A stretch of DNA of 43,894 nt. It comes from UBA5486 sp036744795. GTDB taxonomy: Bacteria; Bacillota; UBA4882; UBA10575. Shown in pieces: positions 1 through 7,533 of the stretch. The notes below the pieces were generated by a model that worked only from the letters and a program-made list of their open reading frames with translations, did not search any database and was not told the origin of the DNA. Position 1 is the first letter of the stretch. Every line of letters begins with the position of its first letter. Position numbers and translations under genes: made by a program. The stretch is from positions 1 to 43,894 of the forward strand of contig DAIOHK010000019.1 in assembly GCA_036744795.1 (NCBI GenBank). The letters are read 5' to 3'.

Positions 1-73
1 ATTGACGTGAGTCATCTATTTTTTTAGATCTGGGCAATTAATTATACAATGAACCTAAATTATTTTCTTTGCC

Positions 74-1306
74 TTATAATCCTCCAGAAGAAATGGTCTG
101 AACCATCTGATCTACCATCTGCTCCAAGATATCCGGTAAGCCGGAGATACCTACTTTCATAAAACCCTGAATCAGTAAAGAAGTAGCCTCCTCTTCATTT
201 AAGCCCCTGGCCATTAAATACTCAACTGCTTCCCTACTAATAGGGCCAACCGCTGCTTCATGATTTAAATCAGCCAGCGGAGCACCTTTAACCTCCAGTT
301 CCGGTATTGCCTGCATTGTTGATTCAGGAGATAAAAGCATCCCTTTACATTCAAGCCTAGCTTGAGCAGTATCATTTCTAGCTAATAATTTCCCGCGCAT
401 TATAATCTGCGATCTGTCTCCAGCTGCCGCTCTACTAATCGCCTCGCCTCTGGTATTCTCCCCGACTAGCTCAATCACTGAACCCAAATCCAGATTAGCA
501 TTACTACGCCCATAAATAATACTGTTAAATCTGCATTTTGCCCCTTTTCCCCGGAGAACAGCCCGCGGATTTGATTGTATTGATTTAACCGGTTTTAATA
601 GCAAATAGTTATTGATAAAAGTAGCATCCTCTTCAACAATTGCCCCGGTTCGTGGGCGAATATAAAAATTTTCTGCCCAATTATGGATCATTGTGAAAGA
701 AAGATAAGCCCCTTTTTTTATAAAAAACTCCGAAACTCCCAGGTGTATTCCTTCATCAACCTTTGGAACAGTAGTACATCCACTTATAACCTCAGCCCAT
801 GAACCTTCCTCAGCAATAATAATATTATGTACTCTTTGACTCCCCTGGTTCTCGGACATTAATAAGCAAGACTGGATTGGCTGGTTGATCCTTGCACCAG
901 GCAGAATACGGATAAAGTAACCTCCCTTTTGGTATAACTCAGTATAAGCCGTATACTTATCAGCATCAACTGCCACTGCACTCCACCAATAGTCCCATAA
1001 CCAATCATACTTTTCTAAAGCCTCTTCAATGGCCATAATCTCTACCTGGCCATTATAGAGTCGATTAACCTTTTCATAGAGCACTTGATCATTTTTCTGA
1101 AAATATGATCCAGATCTATTCTTCTCTTCCAAATCAAACCCTGACATTAAGGCCGCTTCCCGTAGACGTTTATCCAAATCTGCCTGATTGGTCTCACTAT
1201 TTTCATTATGTATAAAGCGAGAGGGATCAAAATCATCTCCATAAACAGCCTGCTTTTGTAAGGCTTTTTTCGCCCGCTCCTTTAAATCCTTTTCTGAACT
1301 ACGCAT
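74..1306 (-). CDS. sufB: SufB/SufD-family Fe-S cluster scaffold protein
   Basis: This is the scaffold component of a SUF-type iron-sulfur cluster assembly system and should form a complex with the SufC ATPase encoded just upstream. The C-terminal half has the SufBD beta-helix pattern. A cysteine in LECKGMLLS lies where SufB carries its conserved core cysteine, and NHEAAVGPI followed by EAVEYLMARGL matches the family's C-terminal signature. At about 410 residues it is shorter than proteobacterial SufB (about 495), lacking much of the N-terminal extension. The start chosen is ATG 1306, with GAGGGG (1320-1315) eight bases upstream. A GTG at 1315 overlaps that SD and is unlikely. The gene overlaps the end of sufC by about 25 bp, which suggests translational coupling. 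No sufD, sufS or sufU is adjacent. Confidence 0.9.
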   Translation of the reverse strand: MRSSEKDLKERAKKALQKQAVYGDDFDPSRFIHNENSETNQADLDKRLREAALMSGFDLEEKNRSGSYFQKNDQVLYEKVNRLYNGQVEIMAIEEALEKYDWLWDYWWSAVAVDADKYTAYTELYQKGGYFIRILPGARINQPIQSCLLMSENQGSQRVHNIIIAEEGSWAEVISGCTTVPKVDEGIHLGVSEFFIKKGAYLSFTMIHNWAENFYIRPRTGAIVEEDATFINNYLLLKPVKSIQSNPRAVLRGKGAKCRFNSIIYGRSNANLDLGSVIELVGENTRGEAISRAAAGDRSQIIMRGKLLARNDTAQARLECKGMLLSPESTMQAIPELEVKGAPLADLNHEAAVGPISREAVEYLMARGLNEEEATSLLIQGFMKVGISGLPDILEQMVDQMVQTISSGGL

Positions 1307-2019
1307 TCCAAACACCCCTCAAAACCATGTTTGCTAATCTCTTCAAAAAGGTCTCTAGGATTCCCCTCACAAACTAACCGACCTTTAATCAAGATATAAC
1401 CCTTGTCGGCATTAATATAATTAAGAATATGTCCTGTATGGGTAATAATAAGCCCAGAATGCTCCCGCTCCTTAATCTTCTCCGCCTTCAATAAAAACTT
1501 AAGCACCTTACCAATCAGTACAATATTCTCCAAATCTACTCCGGATTCTGGTTCATCAACCAACAGCAATTGAGGACGCTGAATCATCAGCTGAAATAAC
1601 TCAGCCCTTTTTGATTCTCCACCAGAAAACATTACATTCAATCCACGATTTAGCAGATACTCGCAGTTTAACTCTTTAGCAACTTCCTCCCACTCATTCC
1701 CAAATTTTACCGCCAAAATTTCGGCCAACCCCTGTAAAGTTACTTCCGGTAAAACCGGTGGCTTTTGCATGGCTATCCCCATGCCTAACCTAGCACGTTC
1801 ATCAACAGATAAATCTGTTACATCTTCTCCCTTAAAAATAATTTTTCCCTCAACCACCTTAGTCTCACCTAACCCCATAATCGCACGTAATAAGGTACTT
1901 TTCCCTGAACCATTGGGTCCCAGTAATAAGTGGGTTTGTCCCGGTGGGATCTTTAATGAAATATCCTCCAGAATAATCTGATTACCTGCTTGTACTGTTA
2001 AATGTTCTACTTGGAGCAT
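1282..2019 (-). CDS. sufC: SufC Fe-S assembly ATPase
   Basis: ABC-type ATPase that drives conformational change of the SufB scaffold in cytosolic Fe-S cluster assembly. Walker A is GPNGSGKST (residues 34-42), the Q-loop glutamine is near residue 85, the signature is FSGGESKR (131-138), Walker B is LLLVDEPESGVD (about 151-162), and the switch histidine lies in LIITHTG. The length of 245 residues is normal for SufC. The insertion between Walker A and the signature, and the sequence EPESGVD, fit SufC rather than a transporter ATPase, and no permease is nearby. It is the first gene of a two-gene sufC-sufB unit, and its 3' end overlaps sufB. Confidence 0.93.
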   Translation of the reverse strand: MLQVEHLTVQAGNQIILEDISLKIPPGQTHLLLGPNGSGKSTLLRAIMGLGETKVVEGKIIFKGEDVTDLSVDERARLGMGIAMQKPPVLPEVTLQGLAEILAVKFGNEWEEVAKELNCEYLLNRGLNVMFSGGESKRAELFQLMIQRPQLLLVDEPESGVDLENIVLIGKVLKFLLKAEKIKEREHSGLIITHTGHILNYINADKGYILIKGRLVCEGNPRDLFEEISKHGFEGCLECVVQKRI

Positions 2020-2087
2020 CCTCTCACATCCCTTCCTCTAATCTAATCTTACCATTTATACACTTATTCTTTTATGAACATTTCTTT

Positions 2088-3413
2088 TCATTTCTTACTT
2101 GTTCGTCTTTTTTCCATACGCTCTCTAATCTCTTGTTCATACCCTTCTGTACTGGGATGATAATATCTCCTACCTCGCAATTCCGCCGGAAGGTACTCCT
2201 GTTCTACCCAATGTCCGGGGAAATCATGAGGGTATAGGTACCCTTCTCCATACCCCATCTTTTTTGAACCGGAATGAGAGGCATCCCGCAGATGCATTGG
2301 GACACTCCCCTGTCCAATCTTATCCAAATCTTTCATTGCTTCATTAATTGCCTGACAAGAAGCATTAGACTTTGGTGCTGTTGCTAAATAAATTACTGCC
2401 TGAGCCATAGGAATCCGTGCCTCTGGTAAACCAACCATTTCAAGTGCTTGAGCAGCAGCTACTGCTATTAATAAGGCTTGAGGATCAGCATTTCCAATAT
2501 CTTCAGCCGCATGGACAATCATTCTTCGTGCAATAAATTTTGGATCTTCCCCCGCTTTCAACATCTTTGCCATATAAAAAAGAGCGGCATCAGGATCTGA
2601 ACCTCTTATTGATTTAATAAAAGCAGAGATCGTATCATAATGATTCTCACCAGTTTTATCATAACGGATCACTCTTTGCTGGACGGAATCTTCAATAATA
2701 TCTGTAGTTATGTAACGCTCCCCTTTAGCATTAGGCTCAGTAGTTAATACTGCCAGTTCCAAACCATTCAAGGCCGCCCGGGCATCCCCCTCGGCCACCC
2801 CGATTAAATGTTCCTTAGCTTCTGTAGTCAAAACCGCATTGTAGTCTCCAAGACCTTTCTCCCGATCCTCTAGTGCTCGTTCTATTATTCTCCCCATTTC
2901 ATCTTCTTTTAAGAGTGACAACCGGAAAACTCGCGACCGGGATAATAATGGAGCATTTACTTCGTAATACGGATTTTCAGTCGTTGCACCGATTAAAATA
3001 ATCGTACCTGCTTCCACTGCCGGTAATAATGCATCCTGTTGTCCTTTATTAAACCGGTGGATCTCATCGATAAATACTACCGTCTTCCGATGATAAAAAG
3101 AATATCTCTCTTTTGCCTCCTGGATCACTTTTCGTACTTCAGCTACTCCTGAAGAAACCGCATTCAAAATCTCAAAATGTGCTTCCGTATACTTGGCAAT
3201 TAAAAAAGCTAGGGTTGTCTTACCAGTTCCCGGAGGTCCAAACAAGATCATTGAACTTAAACGATCCGCTTCAATCGACCGTCGCAAAAGCCGACCCGGT
3301 CCAATAATCTCCTCCTGGCCAACAAACTCATCAAGAGTCTCCGGACGCATCCTCGTCGCTAATGGCGCTTCTTTTTTTCGTTTGTTCTCGCCTGCAGAAC
3401 TAAAAAGATCCAT
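2088..3413 (-). CDS. rarA: Replication-associated recombination protein RarA (MgsA)
   Basis: AAA+ ATPase of the RarA/MgsA/WRNIP1 family, related to clamp-loader subunits and acting at stalled replication forks. Walker A is GPPGTGKT (residues 59-66), Walker B is VVFIDEIHRFNK (about 112-123), and sensor 1 is in IGATTENPYYEVN. The C-terminal part, with DPDAALFYMAKML and ARRMIVHAAEDIGNADP, is the family's tetramerisation region. At 441 residues it is full length. ATG 3413 is preceded by GGGAGGGATG. The gene stands 68 bp upstream of sufC on the same strand, so it may be cotranscribed with it. Confidence 0.95.
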   Translation of the reverse strand: MDLFSSAGENKRKKEAPLATRMRPETLDEFVGQEEIIGPGRLLRRSIEADRLSSMILFGPPGTGKTTLAFLIAKYTEAHFEILNAVSSGVAEVRKVIQEAKERYSFYHRKTVVFIDEIHRFNKGQQDALLPAVEAGTIILIGATTENPYYEVNAPLLSRSRVFRLSLLKEDEMGRIIERALEDREKGLGDYNAVLTTEAKEHLIGVAEGDARAALNGLELAVLTTEPNAKGERYITTDIIEDSVQQRVIRYDKTGENHYDTISAFIKSIRGSDPDAALFYMAKMLKAGEDPKFIARRMIVHAAEDIGNADPQALLIAVAAAQALEMVGLPEARIPMAQAVIYLATAPKSNASCQAINEAMKDLDKIGQGSVPMHLRDASHSGSKKMGYGEGYLYPHDFPGHWVEQEYLPAELRGRRYYHPSTEGYEQEIRERMEKRRTSKK

Positions 3414-3727
3414 TTTTTCATCCCTCCCGAATTACCGTCATCTTTGCCACTTCATGCTAATAGAGTAATAAATTGAATATTGGCTAATCCAAGTCCTACT
3501 AAGAATTGTTTAATCTCTATATTTTAGGTTTAACCACGATATTTTCAATTTGTCTTGGAAATTAGACAATCCCCTTGAATTTAAGTCAATCGCTTAATTG
3601 TCCTTAATTGGATGCTAAATAATTATCCAATTCCCTTGGCTATATACAAATAATATAAAGTAAGAGATTAATCTAAAGAATTATCTCATAAGAGAATGAA
3701 TTTCTCAACCCCTACCCAGTTTACCAT
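3414..3727. other. Gene-poor spacer upstream of rarA
   Basis: About 315 bp without a credible gene. It contains a copy of the TTAGAC-hairpin/AATTCCC-tail repeat (about 3549-3637) and otherwise AT-rich sequence. The rarA promoter should lie here, but I could not pick a convincing -35/-10 pair. Confidence 0.5.
3549..3637. repeat. Composite intergenic repeat, copy 1 (TTAGAC hairpin plus AATTCCC tail)
   Basis: A small hairpin TTGTCT...AGACAA (3550-3569) is followed about 47 bp later by the tail AATAATTATCCAATTCCCTT (ending at 3637). The tail itself pairs with an upstream AATTGGAT. Similar hairpin-plus-tail arrangements occur at 15506-15588 and 42634-42716. Confidence 0.5.
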
Positions 3728-3759
3728 AAAAAAAAGACCCCTTATGGGATCTTTTTTTT
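3728..3759 (-). terminator. Rho-independent terminator of the secreted hypothetical gene
   Basis: On the minus strand GATCCC-ATAA-GGGGTC is flanked by A8 and T8 runs. The one mismatch on the plus strand becomes a G-U pair on the minus strand, which supports minus orientation. It lies directly after the gene ending at 3769. Confidence 0.85.
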
Positions 3760-3768
3760 ATGGTTTTA

Positions 3769-4452
3769 TTATCTTGTTTCCGCCCAATTAATTTCTCCTG
3801 TAGGAGAGACCCAAACCCTTCTTGCTGGCACCCCAAAGTTTCCCCGAAAATCAAAACGCCAGCGATCAAAATTAAAAGTAGCCACTTCTAAAGGGCCGAT
3901 CTCTAACCCGCTCTGTGAAGCCCATTGCTGAACAGTATTTAGAACTTCGGAAATTAAACGTGATTGCCCATTATACAAAACTACATCTGAAGCTTCAAAT
4001 TCTCCATAATGGTAAGCAGGCGAAAGTGCCTCAGATCCGGACAGATTAAGATCTACCCCTTTAATTTGTACCAAAATACGAAAAGGGCCATTAATTCGAA
4101 GCCTTTTTATTTCCCCGCCATAAAAATAGAGGGTTAATTCCTCACCTTGCGTAAACCCATTAAACCCCCGTGCCGTATAATCAATGGTTTGCCACTGCCC
4201 ATTAATCATGGCCTGGAGTTCCCCGCATAGCCACACTATACCTTCGGAATAGTTCTCAGTCCGTACCGAGTAGCTTAAATGATCCGGAATTGAATTACCA
4301 TCCGCATCTACCAGTTGAAAATTACCTGATACATTAGCATTTGAATAATTGGGCAAATCCTCCCCTCGAGCTAGAAGATGAAGAGAAAAAACCAATAACA
4401 ACTGGATAACAATTAATAAAACTAAATAGTAGCCTGGATGTTTCTTTGCCAT
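3769..4452 (-). CDS. Secreted protein of unknown function
   Basis: I do not recognise this family. The N-terminus has a lysine-rich start followed by a hydrophobic stretch (about residues 8-28, YYLVLLIVIQLLLVFSLHLL), consistent with an export signal or membrane anchor. The mature part is about 195 residues and looks rich in beta structure. Near residue 48 the sequence VDADGNSIPDHL resembles the D-x-D-x-N-x-I-P-D calcium-binding loop seen in secreted proteins. A tract near residues 80-130 contains several aromatic residues. There are no cysteine pairs or sortase signals. The gene stands alone between two spacers and ends at a strong terminator, so it is probably monocistronic. Confidence 0.7.
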   Translation of the reverse strand: MAKKHPGYYLVLLIVIQLLLVFSLHLLARGEDLPNYSNANVSGNFQLVDADGNSIPDHLSYSVRTENYSEGIVWLCGELQAMINGQWQTIDYTARGFNGFTQGEELTLYFYGGEIKRLRINGPFRILVQIKGVDLNLSGSEALSPAYHYGEFEASDVVLYNGQSRLISEVLNTVQQWASQSGLEIGPLEVATFNFDRWRFDFRGNFGVPARRVWVSPTGEINWAETR

Positions 4453-4614
4453 AATCTTTACTCCTTTAACTGCTGTGATGTTAATAATATACTGTGCTGC
4501 ATTTACTCTGAAGGGCTACCGTTTTTAAGAAATTTCGGGATTTTAATCAATTTCCCTTTATGAATATTTTGGAATACCACCTAGAATATACAACTCGAAA
4601 CTCGTCGCTCAAAT

Positions 4615-4858
4615 TGATAATTCCACCTAGCCTGGTCTGAATGTTGTTTCGCAAGTAAAATTGAATTTCTTCATTCAGCATTCTTAGTGAAGCGGAGGCT
4701 GAAATTGGGTCGAGCGACAGGGAAGTCGCGAGCCGCTTTTTGTCCAGGATGAACTATAAAGCGAATGCCCAGTTTCAGCCAGAGCTGAATCTTAGAATGC
4801 TTGAAGAAATTCACGTGAACCAAGAAACAACTTCTGGCCAGGCGGAGATTATAACTTA
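4615..4858. repeat. 244-bp imperfect palindromic element
   Basis: The left arm (about 4615-4713) and the reverse complement of the right arm (about 4764-4858) align over nearly their whole length. Shared blocks include GAATTTCTTCA, GCATTCT and GGCTGAAA(C/T)TGGG. The transcript of either strand could fold into a long hairpin with a roughly 50-nt apical region that has its own small stem (GCGAC...GTCGC). A 79-codon open frame here is a by-product of the palindrome. A related arm lies at 25130-25171. Confidence 0.7.
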
Positions 4859-4910
4859 AATTGAATTTTCTTCCCTTCGCTTTGGCAGGGGCGGTAGCTG
4901 GCATGAACAA

Positions 4911-5270
4911 CTAATTAGCAAGCAGTCTTCTTACTGTTTTTGTTACCTCCTCGGAATTAAAAGGTTTAATTAAAAAATCCTGAGCTCCTGCTTTTATTGC
5001 CTGATAAACCAGGTTTTTCTGCGTAGATGTACTGCAAATAACAATCTTAACCTCAGGATCGATCTTTTTTAATTGTTTAATTAAATCTAAAGGATCAGAG
5101 TTTTCCATAATTAAATCCTTAATTACTAGATCAGGAGCTTTTTTAGTGAAAATATCTAACCCTTCACTCTCTGAAGCTGCTTCGTAACATTCATTCCCAT
5201 CATTAGCTAGAATCTCAGTTAATAATAATCTAAGGAGCGGGGAATCATCAATTACGAGAATTTTCGCCAT
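4911..5270 (-). CDS. Single-domain response regulator (CheY-like)
   Basis: A stand-alone receiver domain of about 119 residues with no output domain. The acidic pocket is in ILVIDDSP at the N-terminus. The phospho-acceptor aspartate is in DLVIKDLIM, the switch serine/threonine in VICSTS, and the conserved lysine in FLIKPFN. Like CheY or Spo0F it would pass a phosphoryl signal to a partner protein. No histidine kinase or chemotaxis gene is nearby, so the partner is unknown. Translation starts at ATG 5270 or the adjacent ATG 5273, behind AAGGAAGGAG. An upstream in-frame ATG at 5318 has no SD. Confidence 0.88.
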   Translation of the reverse strand: MAKILVIDDSPLLRLLLTEILANDGNECYEAASESEGLDIFTKKAPDLVIKDLIMENSDPLDLIKQLKKIDPEVKIVICSTSTQKNLVYQAIKAGAQDFLIKPFNSEEVTKTVRRLLAN

Positions 5271-5410
5271 CATCCCACTCCTTCCTTTGTAATTACGAAT
5301 TACTTGAGAAATTAGCAATTCCTTAACTTGTTAAATATTATTTTTCTACAATAAAATAGAATATCCTGCCTCATCTTTCCAATTACTTTACTTTTTTTTA
5401 ATAATAATTT

Positions 5411-5432
5411 TAAAAAAGGCCTGTTAGGCCTC
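5411..5432 (-). terminator. Terminator of the CBM25 gene
   Basis: Minus-strand AGGCCT-AAC-AGGCCT is followed by a T6 run. It lies 25-45 bp after the stop codon at 5458. Confidence 0.8.
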
Positions 5433-5457
5433 AGCTCAGCATTAATTATTTACTTCC

Positions 5458-5793
5458 CTAATGTCCTATCCGGGAACCATCATGAATTTCGTAACTCCAG
5501 TTCATACCATTATTATTATCCCAGTTTTTCGTACCATCATGAAAGCAAAAATTTAAACGAGTAGGATCTTTGACAGTAAACGAAGCTGTCCAACCACCAT
5601 CTCTACCCTTTCGCATTTTTATATCCCGAACATCTGTCCAGTTACCATGCCCATATCCTGTTCGTAAAAATACTTGACTAGCATCTTCAGCCAGCAAACC
5701 CTGGTATTTTAATCTCACCTCATCCCCTAAAGTAATCGGTACTGGCTCCATAAATAAACCATCCGCAATTTCTTCAATTTTCCTTTTAACCAT
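5458..5793 (-). CDS. Stand-alone CBM25-type starch-binding domain protein
   Basis: A 111-residue protein made almost entirely of one carbohydrate-binding module of family 25 (related to CBM53), which binds starch-like alpha-glucans. Diagnostic features are GDEVRLKYQGLL, VFLRTGYGHGNWTDVRDIKM, GGWTASFTV and FCFHDGTKNWDNNNGMNWSYEI, with the conserved tryptophans and the WDNN-G-NW core. There is no signal peptide and no catalytic domain, so it is probably cytosolic. ATG 5793 follows AGGAGG with eight bases of spacing; a TTG at 5796 is the alternative. The gene is monocistronic. A cytosolic GH13 amylase lies elsewhere in the window (38902-40332). Confidence 0.82.
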   Translation of the reverse strand: MVKRKIEEIADGLFMEPVPITLGDEVRLKYQGLLAEDASQVFLRTGYGHGNWTDVRDIKMRKGRDGGWTASFTVKDPTRLNFCFHDGTKNWDNNNGMNWSYEIHDGSRIGH

Positions 5794-5880
5794 CAATTTA
5801 ACCTCCTAAGCTGTCTTTTAAGCTTCTTTTGTATTTTACCCACCCTAATTATCATCATACTTTCTAAAAAATTACATCCC

Positions 5881-5974
5881 GTAACTCGTCACTTCGTTGC
5901 TCTAGTTAGAAAATGCCTTCGTTACTTTTTTAAACTATCCAAAACACAAAGGTCAACTTTCTACGAGCAACCAG
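5881..5974. repeat. CTCG-bounded hairpin repeat, copy 1
   Basis: The sequence begins GTAACTCGT and contains GCCTTCG and, further on, CAAAGG, ending in CTACGAGCAACCAGC. Comparable arrangements occur at 28881-28950, 28951-29048 and, more degenerate, 40525-40625. Confidence 0.55.
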
Positions 5975-5992
5975 CCTATCATAACACCACAT

Positions 5993-6023
5993 AAAAAAGC
6001 ACCCCGCGTTAACGCGGGGTGCT
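5993..6023 (-). terminator. Terminator of the NCS2 permease gene
   Basis: A 24-bp perfect palindrome (arms GCACCCCGCGTT and its complement) is followed on the minus strand by a T6 run. It lies 16-46 bp after the permease stop codon. Confidence 0.92.
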
Positions 6024-6038
6024 TCATACCTAAATCAC

Positions 6039-7361
6039 TTATCCCAGATAGATAAATTTCACAATGAACAGCACACACAGGACATACGCCAGAGCATGAA
6101 CATCTTTACCCTTACCTGTAATTAGTTTAATAATCGGGTAAATAATGAAAGCTAAAGCAATACCATTGGCAATCGAAAAAGTAAATGGCATAGCTACCAT
6201 CGCTATAAAAGCAGGTAAAGCCTCTGAAAAATCATCCCAATCAATTTTCCCGACATTAGTCATCATCATTGCACCAACCACAATTAAAGCAGGTGCTGTA
6301 GCAGCAGAAGGAATAACCTTAGCCAGTGGAGAGAAGATTAAAGAAATCAGGAAGAAGAAGGCAACTGATACCGCAGTTAATCCTGTCCTACCACCATAAG
6401 CTACTCCGGCTGCAGATTCAACATAACTAGTAACTGTTGGTGTACCAAGCAAAGACCCAGCAACTGTTCCAATAGAATCCGCCAATAAAGCCTCTGTTCC
6501 CCGTTCTAATTTACCATTTTTCAAAAATCCAGCCCGCTCTGAAATACCAATCAGTGTGCCAATCGTATCAAACATATCAACAAATAAAAAGGCAAAAATA
6601 ATATTAAAAAATCCAATATTCAATGCTCCACGGATATCAAGTTTAAAAACAATATCCCCAAAGCTTTTCCAATTAGGCATTGAAACCCAAGCCAAAGGGT
6701 TTAGCACTGTATTTCTGGTCTCCGCCAGTTCTGGAAAGAAGATTGCCCCAACTAAGGTAGTCGCCAAAATTCCATAGAGAATACTGCCTCTAACTTTTAA
6801 AGCTAAAAGAACACCTGTAATAATCAGCCCGATTATTGCCAGCAGCGCGGTACCAGAAGTAATATTTCCTAATTTGACAAAAGTAGCAGGATCACTAAGA
6901 ATGATACCAGCGTTTTTTAAACCAATAAATGCTATAAAAAGTCCAATACCAGCACTGATAGCAAAACGAACAGAGTGTGGAACTGCATCTATAATCATTT
7001 CTCGCACTTTAAGCAGGCTCAGGATTATAAAGACAACTCCGGACAGGAAAACCGCACCTAAGGCTACCTGCCAACTATAGCCCATCCCCAAAACTACACT
7101 ATAGGTAAAATAGGCATTTAAACCCATCCCCGGAGCTAAAGCAAAGGGATAATTACCAATTAACCCCATCAACAGGCTGGCAAAAGCCGCTGACAGAATG
7201 GTAGCAATCATCACACCATCAAAGGGCATCCCTGTTTCACTGATAATACCCGGATTAACCACAATTATGTATGCCATGGTCATAAAAGTTGTTAAACCAG
7301 CCAAGATTTCTGTACGGACAGTAGTATTATTCTCTTTAAGTTTAAATAATTTCTCTAACAA
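6039..7361 (-). CDS. NCS2-family purine permease (AzgA/PbuG-like)
   Basis: Integral membrane importer for purine bases, probably guanine/hypoxanthine or adenine, using an ion gradient. At 440 residues with 12 or more hydrophobic segments it has normal length. The N-terminal motif TEILAGLTTFMTMAYIIVVNP and the segment FALAPGMGLNAYF are typical of the AzgA/PbuG (COG2252) branch, as is LFVDMFDTIGTLIGISERAGF. The start is a TTG at 7361 behind GGAGGTG with about ten bases of spacing; no ATG fits. It lies downstream of hpt and guaA on the same strand and fits a purine salvage cluster. I found no purine riboswitch in the 172-bp leader. Confidence 0.92.
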   Translation of the reverse strand: MLEKLFKLKENNTTVRTEILAGLTTFMTMAYIIVVNPGIISETGMPFDGVMIATILSAAFASLLMGLIGNYPFALAPGMGLNAYFTYSVVLGMGYSWQVALGAVFLSGVVFIILSLLKVREMIIDAVPHSVRFAISAGIGLFIAFIGLKNAGIILSDPATFVKLGNITSGTALLAIIGLIITGVLLALKVRGSILYGILATTLVGAIFFPELAETRNTVLNPLAWVSMPNWKSFGDIVFKLDIRGALNIGFFNIIFAFLFVDMFDTIGTLIGISERAGFLKNGKLERGTEALLADSIGTVAGSLLGTPTVTSYVESAAGVAYGGRTGLTAVSVAFFFLISLIFSPLAKVIPSAATAPALIVVGAMMMTNVGKIDWDDFSEALPAFIAMVAMPFTFSIANGIALAFIIYPIIKLITGKGKDVHALAYVLCVLFIVKFIYLG

Positions 7362-7533
7362 TTTACTTTACACCTCCACTTTTTATAAAAACAATCAAAT
7401 ATGGGTTTTCTGCATAAAACAAGCGCTTTAGATCCTTAATCAAAATAAGTTTTACTTGATTTATGTCTTTATAGGTTAATCCAAATATAAGCTATATATC
7501 TACCCCCTTTCCATAGCTCGTAAATCACGAAAA

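Noticed and set aside
4671..4910. A 79-codon open frame on the minus strand
   Set aside because: It lies inside the 244-bp palindrome, has no SD and no protein-like pattern.
7362..7533. Possible purine riboswitch before the NCS2 permease
   Set aside because: The conserved core segments of the purine aptamer could not be found on the minus strand.
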